Part shown: one piece after another, positions 12,201 through 34,727 of the stretch
Layout of the letters: the number at the start of each line of letters is the position of its first letter
Numbering within the stretch: position 1 is the stretch's first letter
Source: Vespa crabro
Lineage: Eukaryota; Arthropoda; Insecta; Hymenoptera; Vespidae
Direction: 5' to 3'
DNA: 64,000 nucleotides
Assembly (NCBI RefSeq): GCF_910589235.1
Contig: NC_060961.1
Coordinates: 5,511,501 to 5,575,500, forward strand
Notes under the pieces: model-generated
What the model was told of the DNA's origin: nothing
The model's database searches: none
Seen by the model: only the letters and a program-made list of their open reading frames with translations
Made by a program: the position numbers and the translations under genes

Positions 12201-14676
12201 ACGACCAGCACAACGGAGTCCAGTTATGATGTGAATAACGAAGTACCATTGGAAGGAAATTATCCACGTGTACTTCCGGCACTTCCGGAAACAGTCGGAG
12301 AGCAGCAGACTCTTTACGATGAAAATTTTGATAGTCTATCCCAATTTGGTGAAACTTATAATCAACCAGATCAATCTTATAAATCAATTACGGAAAACGT
12401 GAGTATATAACGTATACAATAATAATCTGATCAAAAATAAAAAGATAACATTTCCAGTATCCACCGCAAGACTTCGTATTGAACTTTGGAGCGGTAGCTC
12501 CTCAAACGCAAGTACAACAAGAGGAATATGATCAAACACAATTGGGAAATAACTCTCCTCAGAAGTACAGTCATTCAACGAATTTAAAATCAACGACGTT
12601 AAGTGACACACATTTAATGCCTGCTGACATTTACGGAGCCGAGAGTCAATGGTCTACCAAATTATCTCGTACCTCTTTTCAACCAAGTTTCGCGGCTAAT
12701 TATGCTACTGGTGGATTCAATGAAGAACGTACAAAACAGGAGAACATTAAAGAAGTCACTGATATTATAACGGTTCGTCCAGAGAACTCATTAACGTTCG
12801 TAGTTTCCTCCGAATTGAAGAATAGCGATGGAATGAAATTGATGATGGACGAGGAAGAATCTATGGCAAAAGGTACTACGGTGTTTGGACAAAAAATGAC
12901 GATGCGCGATCACACGGAGAGTCCAATGAAACGTCAACAAAAAGTAAGCTCGTTGGAAAATTACGATGATGAGAGGTGGCGATCGAAGGAAGAAAATTTG
13001 TCGAAAGAATCGACGGAGAAGGAAGACGATGAAAAAATATTAAAGAAAACTAGCGATCCTGTTGGAGTTAGAAAGGTAAATATCGTCTCGTCTCTATTAA
13101 GATTTTTAATTAATTCTATGAATTATATTATTCCTCGTTCGACATTATTATATCACAATTTTTCTTACAGACTAACAGAAGGAAAAGAGTACGAGTCCGA
13201 GTAAGACCAATCATCGATGATTTTGTTACGGCCGAGTCTCAACATATCAACGCCGCCGTTAACAGTCTAATGCAGGATCAATACAAATATAATCCGATTC
13301 GCCAAAGAAAGTTTTCCGTGAATAAGTCAAGTATTACGAGATCAACCGATGACGGATCGCGACGATTCGTTTTAGAAGATTTTCTAGAGGAAATGTTTAA
13401 AAACGATGACGTATCCTTACCCATACTGGCAACATCAACCAGTACGGTATTACCTTTGAACGTTTGGCTAACATCAACACCAATGACATCTCCGTATGAA
13501 GAAGAAGAAACAATGAATTACAAATTTTTACGTACTACAACTAATATACCTACGACTATGCCGGAGGAATTAGAAAGAACACTTGACCCCGAAGAAACTT
13601 TAAAAACCACCACTCAGTATTACGGCACACGCATTAATTCCAAAGATTCGATCACAAGAGAGTCTACGGAGAACATTAAAATACCGACTACTCAGGAAAC
13701 TGGAACAATCATCACCACTGATTTCAGTAATTCCCAAACTACTCTAAACGATCTAAACTCCATCGATATCTCTTTAGAAACCACACCGATCGTAGAAAAA
13801 TCTGAAATAACGACGATTAAAACGATCGATACGACGACGGAAAATTTTCCCATCGTCGAAAGTACAAAGACCGAAGAGTCAAAGGACAACGACGATATTT
13901 CCTATCCGAAGAATCACCGAGCTAAATGGAGCGAAGTGAGATATCCATCAGATCCTTCGATAGCCTTGAATCATTCACTCTTTTCCACTTGGAATTACGA
14001 TAAAAACGGGAAAATAAGTGATTGGAATAAAATCTCGAAAAAGGACATAGGGAATAAAGAGGGTAACAATACCGAAGTTAAAATTCTTACGGATTATGTT
14101 CAAAATGTATTTGACGATTTGAAGGAAAATAGAGAAAATAAGAAGAGGTCCAATGAGAGATCCATGAACAATGAGAAAAATAATAAGATCGGTTCCTTGG
14201 AGAATTCAAGGGAGGACAATGAGGTTAAGACGAATTCCCCATTGGAAACGAGTTCTATCAGTGTTAGAAAAGATACGAGTCAAGCCGAAGATAATTCTTC
14301 GATAAAATTGGAACAAGAGGAAACACCAACGACAATCGCAATGCAAAACGATGAAGACGAGAGTTCGTCTACGTCGGAATATCATTCGAATCCAACGGTG
14401 ATTTTAGACACCGAAATACACGATATATTATCCAAAGATGAATCTATGGTAACGGTAACACCAACGAGTTTATCAACGACGACGACAACAACGACGATGA
14501 CGACATTACCAACGACATCGGAATACAATACAATTAGTGAACACAACACGACGGAAACGATACTCGGTAAAGTGCTGAGAACGTCGACGACGACTAAAGT
14601 CTCTCACATGACCGAGATTTGCTATAGAGGAAGATGTGTAATGACCAAACCAGAGCGTGAAATTCGTTTGAGATGA
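6205..14676 (+). CDS. Very large Thr/Pro/Gln-rich, probably secreted protein; initiator exon not found
   Basis: Nine visible exons join in frame at GT-AG sites: 6205-6552, 6643-7113, 7183-9218, 9296-9566, 9658-10431, 10978-11496, 11898-12398, 12458-13075, 13171-14676 (TGA), 2347 codons. The first has no ATG and directly follows an in-frame TAG inside its acceptor, so the start lies in an unseen upstream exon. Its beginning (hydrophobic SLILLSTGLILC) looks like a signal peptide. Then come a Gln-rich helix (6445-6552), a highly charged Glu/Arg/Lys helical block (about 7363-7790), two related segments with D-P-P-x-G-Y-x-K (about 8035-8310), and long Thr/Pro/Asn/Ser-rich disordered stretches. RRKR at the start of the last exon fits a furin site. 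Apart from two cysteines in the signal peptide, the only ones are near the C-terminus (CYRGRC). I do not recognise the family; cuticle- or mucin-like matrix protein is a guess. Confidence 0.8.
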
Positions 14677-14712
14677 AAGAAGTCGAAGAAAGGATCTTTG
14701 AGAAAATTAAAT

Positions 14713-14718
14713 AATAAA
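14713..14718 (+). terminator. Candidate polyadenylation signal (AATAAA) of the large secreted-protein gene
   Basis: First canonical AATAAA after the stop codon, 37 bases downstream. A second one lies at 15365-15370; if that is used, the 3' UTR is about 0.7 kb. The region 14677-15380 otherwise holds no coding signal. Confidence 0.45.
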
Positions 14719-15379
14719 ACTTCGTTTCCGATTCGACGTAGGTTTTTCATTGCGAAGTTCAACGAATGCAGAAACGCCCTGTTTTATAATAAGGAATGCA
14801 TTCGATGGACATCGCAATAAATGTTTCGTATTTATTTGAAAACGTAGAAAAGAAGCTTGCTTTCATCGAGGCCGAAGCCACTTTTCTCGGTTGCCGAAGA
14901 GATATAGAAACGACAATGAAGAAAACATAAGCAAGAAAATGTAAAGCCGTAGGAATTTACAATAATCTCGTGAATGCGATTAAATTTTTAAAAGCGAAGA
15001 TAGATGAAGAATTTCGATATGTCTACGACGAATTTTTTGCTCGTGGAATATTTAACGGCGAGTTGCCACCGATGATCAACGATGAAAAATACATCATGTA
15101 AAAATGTATAAAGGATTTAGTTTATTACATTCGTCAGGATCCTGCGAACGTCTCTGTATTAAATATTTCCATATTTGACAGAAGGAGAGGTAATATGAGC
15201 AAAAAAAAAAAAGAAAAAAAGAAACAAGAAAAGAACGTGTGGCAACTTTGAACACGGTCATGCAAATAATTCCTGCGCACCGTTTTGTGTGCCGGAAAAT
15301 GTATTTAATTTAATTATTTACTGTCCCTATCGGTACGCGTTTAAGTTAAGTGTCTAAATATTTTAATAAAATACAAGAA

Positions 15380-15633
15380 AACACATAGATGTGATAATAG
15401 CATTGCGGTATCTGTCTGCCATTACCCCCTATCCACCCACCTTCCCACTATTTCCCTTTTAGAAAAAAAGGAAATTATAAAAATGATCGACGTAATAGAC
15501 CATCACAATCAATGTATGTCACCTATCCTATGATTATACACCGTAAGTATAACTGTATGAGTCAATGACGTAATGTCTAATATCTACGATCATTCGAAGA
15601 TACGGAAAAAGAGAGAAATAGGGAAAAAGAGAG

Positions 15634-15697
<64 letters not shown>

Positions 15698-16119
15698 AAT
15701 CGATCGTTTGAACGCGTCGACTCGTCGTCTTCATAATCGACACTTTTATTCCGTTCGAAAAAAGAAAAGGAGGAAATATACCAATAGCACACAAGATACG
15801 TAAATGTCCATGGAGAGAAAGGATGAAAATCTAGTATGAGTCCATCGTACCGAGGATTGGCCGTGAATGGGACGAACAACTCAAAGGAGGTATACGTCCT
15901 TGTCGTGTGGAGACCACCCCCTACGGGAAAAGGCGAGATTCATCGATCGCAAAGGAGAATAGATAGAAAGAGATAGAAGGAGAGAGAAAGAGAGAGAGAG
16001 ATAGAAGAAGAGGGTGGGAGGGGGAGGGAGAGGGAGAAAGTGCGACGACATCCGTGCAGATGGCGCAAGTTTGCAAAAGAGGACGTCGTCGTCGTCGACG
16101 TCGACGGTAGCGACTAGAA

Positions 16120-16199
<80 letters not shown>

Positions 16200-16304
16200 G
16201 GAAACTATGTTGGGTAGGGTAAAGGTAAAGTCGGTAGGGTATCAGTCCAGTTCAGGCGCAGGAGTTCTCGGTTAAGGACGACAGTCCTGTCCAATCGGGA
16301 CATT
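15380..16304 (+). promoter_or_regulatory. Probable promoter and 5' leader of anoctamin-8, GAGA-rich
   Basis: This stretch lies between the likely 3' end of the upstream gene and the ATG at 16305. It carries two long GA runs (15641-15694 and 16120-16197) and locally more CpG (for example the GTCGTC-type run near 16085-16105). GA-rich tracts are known binding platforms for GAGA-type factors in insects; use here is inferred from position only. No coding exon seen. Confidence 0.45.
15641..15694. repeat. GA dinucleotide microsatellite
   Basis: About 27 GA units, nearly uninterrupted, just upstream of the anoctamin-8 first coding exon. A similar GA run lies at 16120-16197. Confidence 0.9.
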
Positions 16305-26429
<10,125 letters not shown>

Positions 26430-26530
26430 AGAACACGCTTCGGAAACTTCGAATTTTGTTTTTCCGCTAAGTAGAATTATTCGTGTACGCGATCGCGATA
26501 CGTAAGGGAAAAATGATAGAAAAAGAAAGA

Positions 26531-26531
26531 A

Positions 26532-26593
<62 letters not shown>
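26531..26593. repeat. GA dinucleotide microsatellite in the anoctamin-8 3' UTR
   Basis: Long GA run about 100 bases after the anoctamin-8 stop codon, so it is probably transcribed as part of the 3' UTR. Confidence 0.85.
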
Positions 26594-26597
<4 letters not shown>

Positions 26598-27005
26598 AGA
26601 GAGAGGAAGAGATAAAAAGAGATAAGGCATTTTTTTGTGTCATTGTACAAAACGCAGACGGATTCTCGAGAGAATATCGTTTTCACGGTTATGATGGTGA
26701 TTGGTATAAAAAATGACAAGATGGAAGGAAAGATGCAAAAAGAGAGAAAGAAAGAGAGAATAACGTATACGAGTATGGAACAAAGGAACGTCGCACAAAA
26801 TAATGAGTCTGCACGAGATTACGGAACATCGTTCCGGTAGAAACGTCCATAGAAAATTTAACCCTACACCACATACCATTCCTAGAGGAATCACGTTTTA
26901 ACCATAGATCATAGTCCCTTTGCAAAGTTAATAGAGAGAAGTATCTCGTTGAGCTGTAAACGTCCTGCTAGTGCCGTCATTTTTGCCGTAAGTTCACCAG
27001 CGATT

Positions 27006-27011
27006 AATAAA
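27006..27011 (+). terminator. Candidate polyadenylation signal (AATAAA) of anoctamin-8
   Basis: Canonical AATAAA about 580 bases after the stop. Further AATAAA-like hexamers follow at about 27115 and 27141, so the exact 3' end cannot be fixed from sequence. Confidence 0.4.
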
Positions 27012-27273
27012 CTTTTTCGGCTTCTTTGTAACGTGAACACGTTATCCCTTCTCTCCAGGAAAAATACAATGGCTCGTATTTTAATCAATGATTTTCCATT
27101 TTTCTTTTCGTATGAATAAATTTGATTCCTATTTGAAAAAATAAATAAAAAGAAGAGAGAAAAAATATAAACGCATAAAAAAAAATCAAAAACGCGCCTA
27201 TCAGGAGCGACACGTTACGAAGAAGCCGTTTACGACCACGAAATTGTGGAATACTTATGATAGACTTAATATA

Positions 27274-27320
<47 letters not shown>

Positions 27321-29005
27321 CATTTAGATATTTGTAAAGTACACGCAAGATAGCTGACACGTTGGTAGCGAAATTCCGATTGGGAGATCACCGAAGGTGA
27401 AATTGTTATTGTTGCTGAAATATAAGTTGTTACTTATTGTTAAATAGACGTTGACGGGTTAACCGTACAACGAGCGTTCTCGCCAAGTAAGTTTCTAACA
27501 GAAAGCTATATATGATGCACACAGGTATGAGAAGTTAAGAAAAATAAAAGAAAAGAAAAAAAAAAAAAGAGAGATGTAAACGTGCTGCATGTCGCACTGT
27601 ACGTAGTACGTGAGCGTCTACTTTTGTTTCCCGCAAATTTTTCGAAGGAAAAAAAAAAAGAAAGAAAAAAAAACCGCTGGCGCATTCCCTCGCAACGCAC
27701 TATGGCGCGAGCAACAAAATCGAAATGCTTTTATTTTCATTTATGTTGACATTGACAATTTCTTGCTTGATGAAGATTATGATAATAATTTTTCTTTTTT
27801 TTTTCTTTTTCTTTGAATGCATCGATTTTATAATGCGACGAATTTCAGGGTCGATTCTATTTGTATATAATTGAATTGCTACGACGATGAAGAAAGAAGA
27901 TATCATAAATTTATGAGATTGATTCTATATGGCCTAGCAACGCATTCCAATCTCGCCATTCCTCACTGATCCTCTACGTCCCTGATTCCCTGACGCGACC
28001 TTTGATTACAAAAAAATCATTTAATTTTACGTAGCGCGAAAATGTTTAATTGAACGTTCTTTTATGATTATTATTTAAGATCGACGATTAAGATCGAAAA
28101 AGGATCGAGTGCATCATTTAAAAACATATACATACAAACACATTCACACTCATATCCACGAACATATACATACTAATACAATGGAAAACGGTCACATGAA
28201 CATCACATATATACAAAAATACATATATACACATTACATATATACACAAATACAACCGAAGAGCGCGTTATCTTTTTAGCATATCCAACGAGAAAAGTGG
28301 CAAAAGATTCGTTCGATAGACGCAAAGTCGATAGATTAGTTGCTTCCGTAAAAGACAGACTTTAAAACTTTAAAAGCACTTCGGCGACAAGCATCTGTGT
28401 TTGTTAGATGTTTTGTATAAAACAGGAACCGAGCAAATAAAAAATATTCTATAAAGAATTAACTCGAAATCTTATTAACCATATCCTGTATGTAACATCC
28501 ATATGTTAATTGTTTAATTATAGTATTTGTTGGAATAAAAAATTACATTCAGAATCAACACTGTTAATCACCTTTCACTCGTAGCGTATGTAACTTTAAT
28601 TAAAAAATATAAACTATAAGCATAATAAGGAAACATTGAACCCACTATACACCTATCGTATCGATGTATAAGTTTTTGTAAAATTATATCACAATGGCAC
28701 TAAAACATTGAAAAAATTTTCTTTGAAAAAAATCATGTCAGAAAATGATGTTCTTTCGACAACAGTTTATGCATAAAAATAAAGCTTATGAAAAAATTTG
28801 AAAAAGTAATATCCCCGCTTAAAGCATCATATTTAAGATGAAACCTTGTTCATCTATATCTTTTCAAGATTTCAAGAAAAAAAAAGCTTCAAAAGTATTA
28901 TAAACTAATATTAACTAACTATTAACTAATATTAACTAATATAAACTAACATCACATAGCTCGGAAAATGATATTAATATCAAATAATTTTATTTTAATT
29001 TATCA
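27012..29005. other. Gene-free AT-rich region between anoctamin-8 and the repeat locus
   Basis: No supported exon. Contains a TA run (27281-27319), A-rich stretches, and CACA/TACATATA-type simple sequence near 28125-28250. From about 28880 there are short direct repeats of ATTAACTAAT and related words, just before the tandem array. Confidence 0.6.
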
Positions 29006-30880
29006 ATACTTAAAAATTTTTATCTCGAGGTCGTTTAATATCGGCCAAGTGTAATATCAACATAAACGAAATTCGATTAACATTCACGATTACGGAGTTA
29101 ATTTTCTTTTGTACTTCGACGAGGGCACATCGAAACTGTCTTTTTCTAAACTAGAAAACTTAAAAATTAGTACTTTTGATAATTTTCCAATTATTTTAAC
29201 GACCACTAATTGGAATACAATGTGATAATATTTAAACAATAGTAGATTCGTTTAAACAATAAAAAAAAGGTAATACGGGAAAAACTAAAAATAATTTTAA
29301 TTTCAAATTCGGATACTTTAAAATTTTGATCTCGGATTAGATGGCCTTGTGTAATGTAAACATAAACGCGCATCTTCTTCACTTTAAGAATTTCAGAGTT
29401 AGTTTTCTCTTACACCCCGAAAGGTGCACATCGAAACTCTCACCTTTCTAAACGCGAAAACATAAAAATTAATAATTTCGGTAATTTTATAATAATTTAA
29501 ACAGTGTTTAATGTGCACATAGTACAATAAACTAATATTTAAACAATAGTAGATTCATTAAAAAATTATAAAGAAAGAAACCCGCAAGAAACTAAAAATA
29601 ATTTAAAAATAAAATTCCAATACTTAAAAATTTTAAACTCGCAGCTGTTGGCCTTGTGCAATATAAACATAAACGTTCCTTTGATTAACTTTGACAATTC
29701 GCGAGTTAGTTGTCTTTTGTCCTCCGACCAGTGCACATCGATACTCTCTGTTTTTAATCGCGTGAACTTAGAAATTAATAATTTCGGTAATTTTGTAATT
29801 ATTTAAACAATATTTAATGTACACGTATTACAATAAACTAATATTTAAACAATACTATATTCGTTTAAACATTACGAAGAGTAAAACGCCAGAAAAACTT
29901 AAAGTAAATTTAAAATAAAATTCCATTACTTAAAAATTTTTAACTCGCAGTTGTTGGCCTTGTGCAATATAAACATAAACGTTCCTTTGATTAACTTTGA
30001 CAATTCGCGAGTTAGTTGTCTTTTGTCCTCCGACTAGTGCACATCGATACTCTCTGTTTTTAATCGCGTGAACTTAGAAATTAATAATTTCGGTAATTTT
30101 GTAATTATTTAAACAATATTTAATGTACACGTATTACAATAAACTAATATTTAAACAATACTATATTCGTTTAAACATTACGAAGAGTAAAACGCCAGAA
30201 AAACTTAAAGTAAATTTAAAATAAAATTCCATTACTTAAAAATTTTTAACTCGCAGTTGTTGGCCTTGTGCAATATAAACATAAACGTTCCTTTGATTAA
30301 CTTTGACGATTCCCGAGTTAGTTGTCTTTTGTCCTCCGACCAGTGCACATCGATACTCTCTGTTTTTAATCGCGTGAACTTACAAATTAATAATTTCGGT
30401 AATTTTATAATAATTTAAAGAGTGTTTAATGTGCACATAGTACAATAAACTAAAATTTAAACAATAGTAAATTCATTAAAAAATTATAAAGAAAGAAACG
30501 CGCATGAAACTAAAAATAATTTTAAAATAAAATTCCAATACTTAAAAATTTTAAACTCGCAGTTGTTGGCCTTGTGTTAAATAAACATAAACGTTCCATT
30601 CATTAACTTTAACAATTGGCAAGTTAGTTGTCTTTTACCCTCCGACCAGTGCACATCGATACTCTCTGTTTTTAATCGCGTGAACTTACAAATTAATAAT
30701 TTCGGTAATTTTATAATAATTTAAACAGTGTTTAATGTGCACATAGTACAATAAACTAAAATTTAAACAATAGTAAATTCATTAAAAAATTATAAAGAAA
30801 GAAACGCGCAAGAAACTAAAAATAATTTTAAAATAAAATTCCAATACTTAAAAATTTTAATCTCGCGGTAGTTGGCCTCT
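29006..30880. repeat. Tandem array, about 306-base unit, six copies plus a degenerate seventh
   Basis: The word GGCCTTGTG or close variants recurs at about 29343, 29650, 29956, 30262 and 30568, with diverged GGCC landmarks at 29043 and 30874; spacing is 300-307. Each unit also has a conserved GTGCACATCGA-CTCTC block (29428, 29733, 30040, 30345, 30651) and an ATTTAAACAATA block. The units starting near 29640 and 29946 are almost identical, the outer ones more diverged, as expected of unequal exchange. There is no long ORF in any frame. A decayed seventh unit continues to about 31013, where it overlaps a possible small exon. Confidence 0.9.
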
Positions 30881-32799
30881 TCTTTTTATTAATATATACT
30901 ATATTTTTATTGTTTTAGACGATTACCGTATCAACCCTCCTTTGTCCTTTGAATAAGTAAATATCGAAAGTCTCTTAGAATATCTTTGCTACAACTATCA
31001 AGGAATATTTAAGGTAAATATATTTTTATATCGTTTTTATATTTTTATACTTACCTACCTGTTTCTTCAATAATTTATACAATTTCTTATTGTAACAGTG
31101 ATAGTAATAATTTTGATTTTATTTTTTTGTTTCAGAACATCATTGTAATCCCACGGGAAACAATGATTTAATCGAATATTTGTATTGCTGAAATAAGAAT
31201 ATCGTCAAGTAATATTTTTTCGTTCGGATTTCGCGATTTAAAAAAGTGTATTTGCATCGATTGCGTGCAATGCAATCGTTAGAGTCAGTGTTTGCTCGCA
31301 AAGCGTTTGGTTTTTTCAACAGTCGCACAGACTGTTTATTTATAAAAGATAGTATAGTTTCGCGAAGTAAATTCAGTGACCGTTCGTTAAAAAATATTCA
31401 TCGCGTCATAGAGTCAGTGCATCATTGAAGAGGATCTTGATCAGTTTAAATGTTCGACTTAAACCGTGAAAGAGTGTTTTGGAGCCATCGCAGAACTTCT
31501 TAAGTAGTAAGTGAATTTTTAAGTCCCTCCGATCACTCAATCATGTCAATGAGGACGAAAGGTACGAATTGGCACGAGTGATTGGTTGTAATTAATTAGT
31601 AGAAGAGCATTGAGTGACCACGAGTAAATTTTTTCGGAGATTTACTCGTGAATGGTTTCTTATTTTTTCATTTATTTATTAGATCAGGATAGGGTCTACT
31701 TGCTCAAACGCGTTTATAATGATTTGAGATCTTGAATATTTTAATACATTTTTAAATATTTTACTCACGCGGAAATAAGTAAAGAATCGATATTTATAAG
31801 TTCTAATAAAGAATGAGCAAGAAGACACTCGCGATGGATAGTCTCTGGATTACAAACGAAACTGTGGATGATTTTATTAGAATAATTAAAATATTCGTTT
31901 GTAAGAAGGAACGTCCAAGGGTTTGCTTTATATTTTTAAATAATTATTAATTAAATATTTAATCAATTTAAATTGATACAAAAAAGTCTGGATAGAGTCA
32001 TTTGTTTTGAAAGAGAAAAATCGAATAGAATGATTGCTAAAAAACAAAGAGACGTAGTCCGTAAGCCTAAATGATAAATTAATTATTTTTTAGCTCAGGA
32101 TTTTCAGCAATTAATATACTATTATCTAATTTCTAATTTTTTTTATAATTAATATCTAATTTCTCCCACGCTGCGAAAAAGTATCTTTCGAAAGGATAAT
32201 AATAAGTTTTCAGATTCATTAGGGTTGTATTAGGGTTTACTTTCATATCTTAGAATTTGGAATCAAATTTTGTCGCTACAGTTTTAGAGTGATAATCGAT
32301 TAGGTTGAGGCACGAAGCAAAGAAGAGTCTACATGCCGAAGACAACATGTGGCTCAAGAGGACAACTATTAGGCTATTGAGTTATTTTCGAAGGTTCACT
32401 AGAAACTTTCGAGAATGACTCTTAGTTTTACTATGTTAGTATTTTAATTTTACCATGTTGTCACTCAAAATGCTCTTATGGTGATGGGTGTAGGGGTGTA
32501 AATTTAAAAAACTGAGACGAAGTAACTTTCCGTAAATAATATTCTCACATTGCCACGCGTACGCAAATAAGATTATTTCATATTTTATGTCTTTTTAATA
32601 TTAACCTTTTTTTAAAACTTAATTGAATTTAAGATTCTAATTTAACAAAATCAAATTTTACTTTAAAGTCGATTGATAAATTTTGCACATTTTTTCTTTT
32701 CTAAAGTTCAATTCAATTCTTAATTTTATTTTAATAAGATCGAGTTCTATATTAAAATCACATATATATGAAATGTAAAAGTAATATAATATTTCTTTA

Positions 32800-33570
32800 G
32801 ATCAGTATTCAGAATTTTTCATGCTTTTTTAATTAATATTTTTTTTTCTTAGCTTTTAAGTTTAATTAAATTAAATTCAGAATTTTATCGTTCGTATAAT
32901 TAATATACATATATACATATTCTTTCATTTTCCATATTTCTTTTCAGCAAGCTCTAAGTTGTGAGATCGCGAACACGGGAAGGAATAATTAATAAACAGG
33001 ATTATCTTAACATTTAAACAATGTATGATATACGTAAAGTATAATTAATTAATATTTAAACAATAAGATATTCTTAGCAACATTATAAAAATCATATACA
33101 TGTATTGTCATTTACTATCGATTAATAGATATAATAATATTTCTTTCAGAGAGAATAATATTTATTTATATTAATCGTTTATTTTTCTTAAATTTAATCA
33201 AATTAAATTTAGAATTTTATCGTTCGTATAATTAATATACATATATACTAATTCTTTTTTCTTTCCTTATTTCTTTTCAGCTAGGTCCGATTCGTGGGAT
33301 CGCGAACACGTGAAGGAATAATTAATTAATTTTTAAACAATAGGATATTTTTAGCAACATTATAGAGAACATGTACATATATTATCATATATTATCGATT
33401 AATAAATATAATATTTCTTTCAGAGAGAATAATATTTATTTATATCTGTGTTCAGAATATTTCATTTCTTTTTAATTAATCTTCTATTTTTCTTAAGTTT
33501 AATCAAATTAAATTCAGCATTTTATCGTTCGTATAATTACTGTCATTTCTATTTTTTCCTATTTACTGTC
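32800..33570. repeat. Tandem array, about 305-332-base AT-rich unit, two to three copies
   Basis: The block ATTTTATCGTTCGTATAATTA recurs at about 32882, 33214 and 33519. The first two units also share a TTTCTTTTCAG acceptor-like word followed by a GATCGCGAACACG block (about 32945-32980 and 33280-33315) and an AATATTTCTTTCAGAGAGAA block. The inner part (ATTTAAACAAT ... TTAATATTTAAACAATA) resembles a module of the 306-base array upstream. Confidence 0.8.
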
Positions 33571-33595
33571 ATTAATTATCCTCTATATATATCTC

Positions 33596-34570
33596 GGGTG
33601 GAACCCATGGGAGGAGCCCATGGGTGTGGGCTGCTGCGCGGATTGCTGTCTCAGCATCTTATAGAGCTGCTTCTCATTTCTTCTCTTTTTGGGGCTCCCA
33701 TTTCTATTTCATATTTTTCGTTCTTATTTATTATTATTAATTATGATTTATAAGTCTCGGGTGGGACCCATGGGAGGAGCCCATGGGTGTGGGCCTCTAT
33801 GCGGGTTGCTTTCTCAGCAGCTTATAGAGCTGCTTCTCTTTTCTTCTCTTTTTGGGGCTCTCTTTTCTATTTCATATTTTTCATTCTTATTTACTATTAT
33901 TAATTATGATTTATTAGTCTCGGGTGGGACCCATGGGTGGGGACATGGGTGTGGGCCTCTGCGGGTTGCTGTCTCAGCATCGTGTAGAACTGCTTCTATT
34001 TTCTTATCTTTCTGCAGCTTTCTTTTCTATCTAATATTTTTCTTATATAATTATGTTATTAATTATGTTATTAATATGTTATTTCTTTTCATTATGTCTT
34101 TTCAGATTTTTATTATGTTATTTCTTTTTAATTATGTTTTTATGGTTTTAATTATGTTTTTAACATATTCTTATTAATTATGATTTACAGATTTTAGGTA
34201 GGAACCATTAGATGAAGCGGACTGTTGTTTCAGCAGCATGCAAAGCTACTTCTATTTTCTTATCTTTCAGCAGCTCTCTTTTATAACTCATATTTTCCTT
34301 CTTTAATTAATTTTTTAATTATGCTTTTAATTATGTTATTAATATGTTATTTCTTTTTATTATGTCTTTTCAGAATTTAATTATGTTATTTCCTTTTAAT
34401 TATGTTTTTTTAATATTTATTTATGTTATTTCTTTTTAATTATGTTCTTATGTTTTTAGTTTTGTTATTAATATATTTTAATTAATTTTTATTTTTAAGC
34501 ATTATGTAGGACCCATGAGATGAAGTGGACTGTTGTTTCAGCAGCGTGCAGAGCTGCTTCTATTTTCTCA
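33596..34570. repeat. Tandem repeat with GGGTGGGACCCATGGG core, about 162-base unit then degenerate copies
   Basis: Three close copies begin near 33596, 33758 and 33920: a GC-rich core with one or two CCCATGGG palindromes, GCGGGTTGCTGTCTCAGCA, AGAGCTGCTTCT, then T-rich sequence. Diverged copies lie near 34194 and 34503, and further copies at 36231 and 36604, within the sequence upstream of the second exon-like block. The repeated open frame (GGAHGCG-like peptides) changes frame between copies and ends in poly-Phe/Ile, so it is not a protein repeat. Confidence 0.85.
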
Positions 34571-34727
34571 TCTTTCACCAGCTCTCTTATTTATTTATAT
34601 ATGTTTATTTTCTATTTTACTTATTTTTATTATGTTTATTTTCTGTTTATAGTCTATATATATATTTTGTTTTATTTTATATATTTTTTTCTTTTTCTTA
34701 TTTTTTCCTTAGCTTCTTCTTTTTCAG

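Noticed and set aside
15573..15803. Arg-Glu-repeat open frames on GA runs (also at 311, 2165, 16014, 26483, 50407, 54533, 63328)
   Set aside because: They are translations of GA/CT microsatellites without flanking coding sequence or splice support.
29006..30880. CRISPR-like array
   Set aside because: Units are about 306 bases, entirely repetitive with no repeat-spacer pattern, in a eukaryotic genome.
33448..34177. Repeated open frames giving GGAHGCG-like peptides
   Set aside because: The frame shifts between repeat copies, the remainder is poly-Phe/Ile/Tyr from T-rich DNA, and no homology or signal supports translation.
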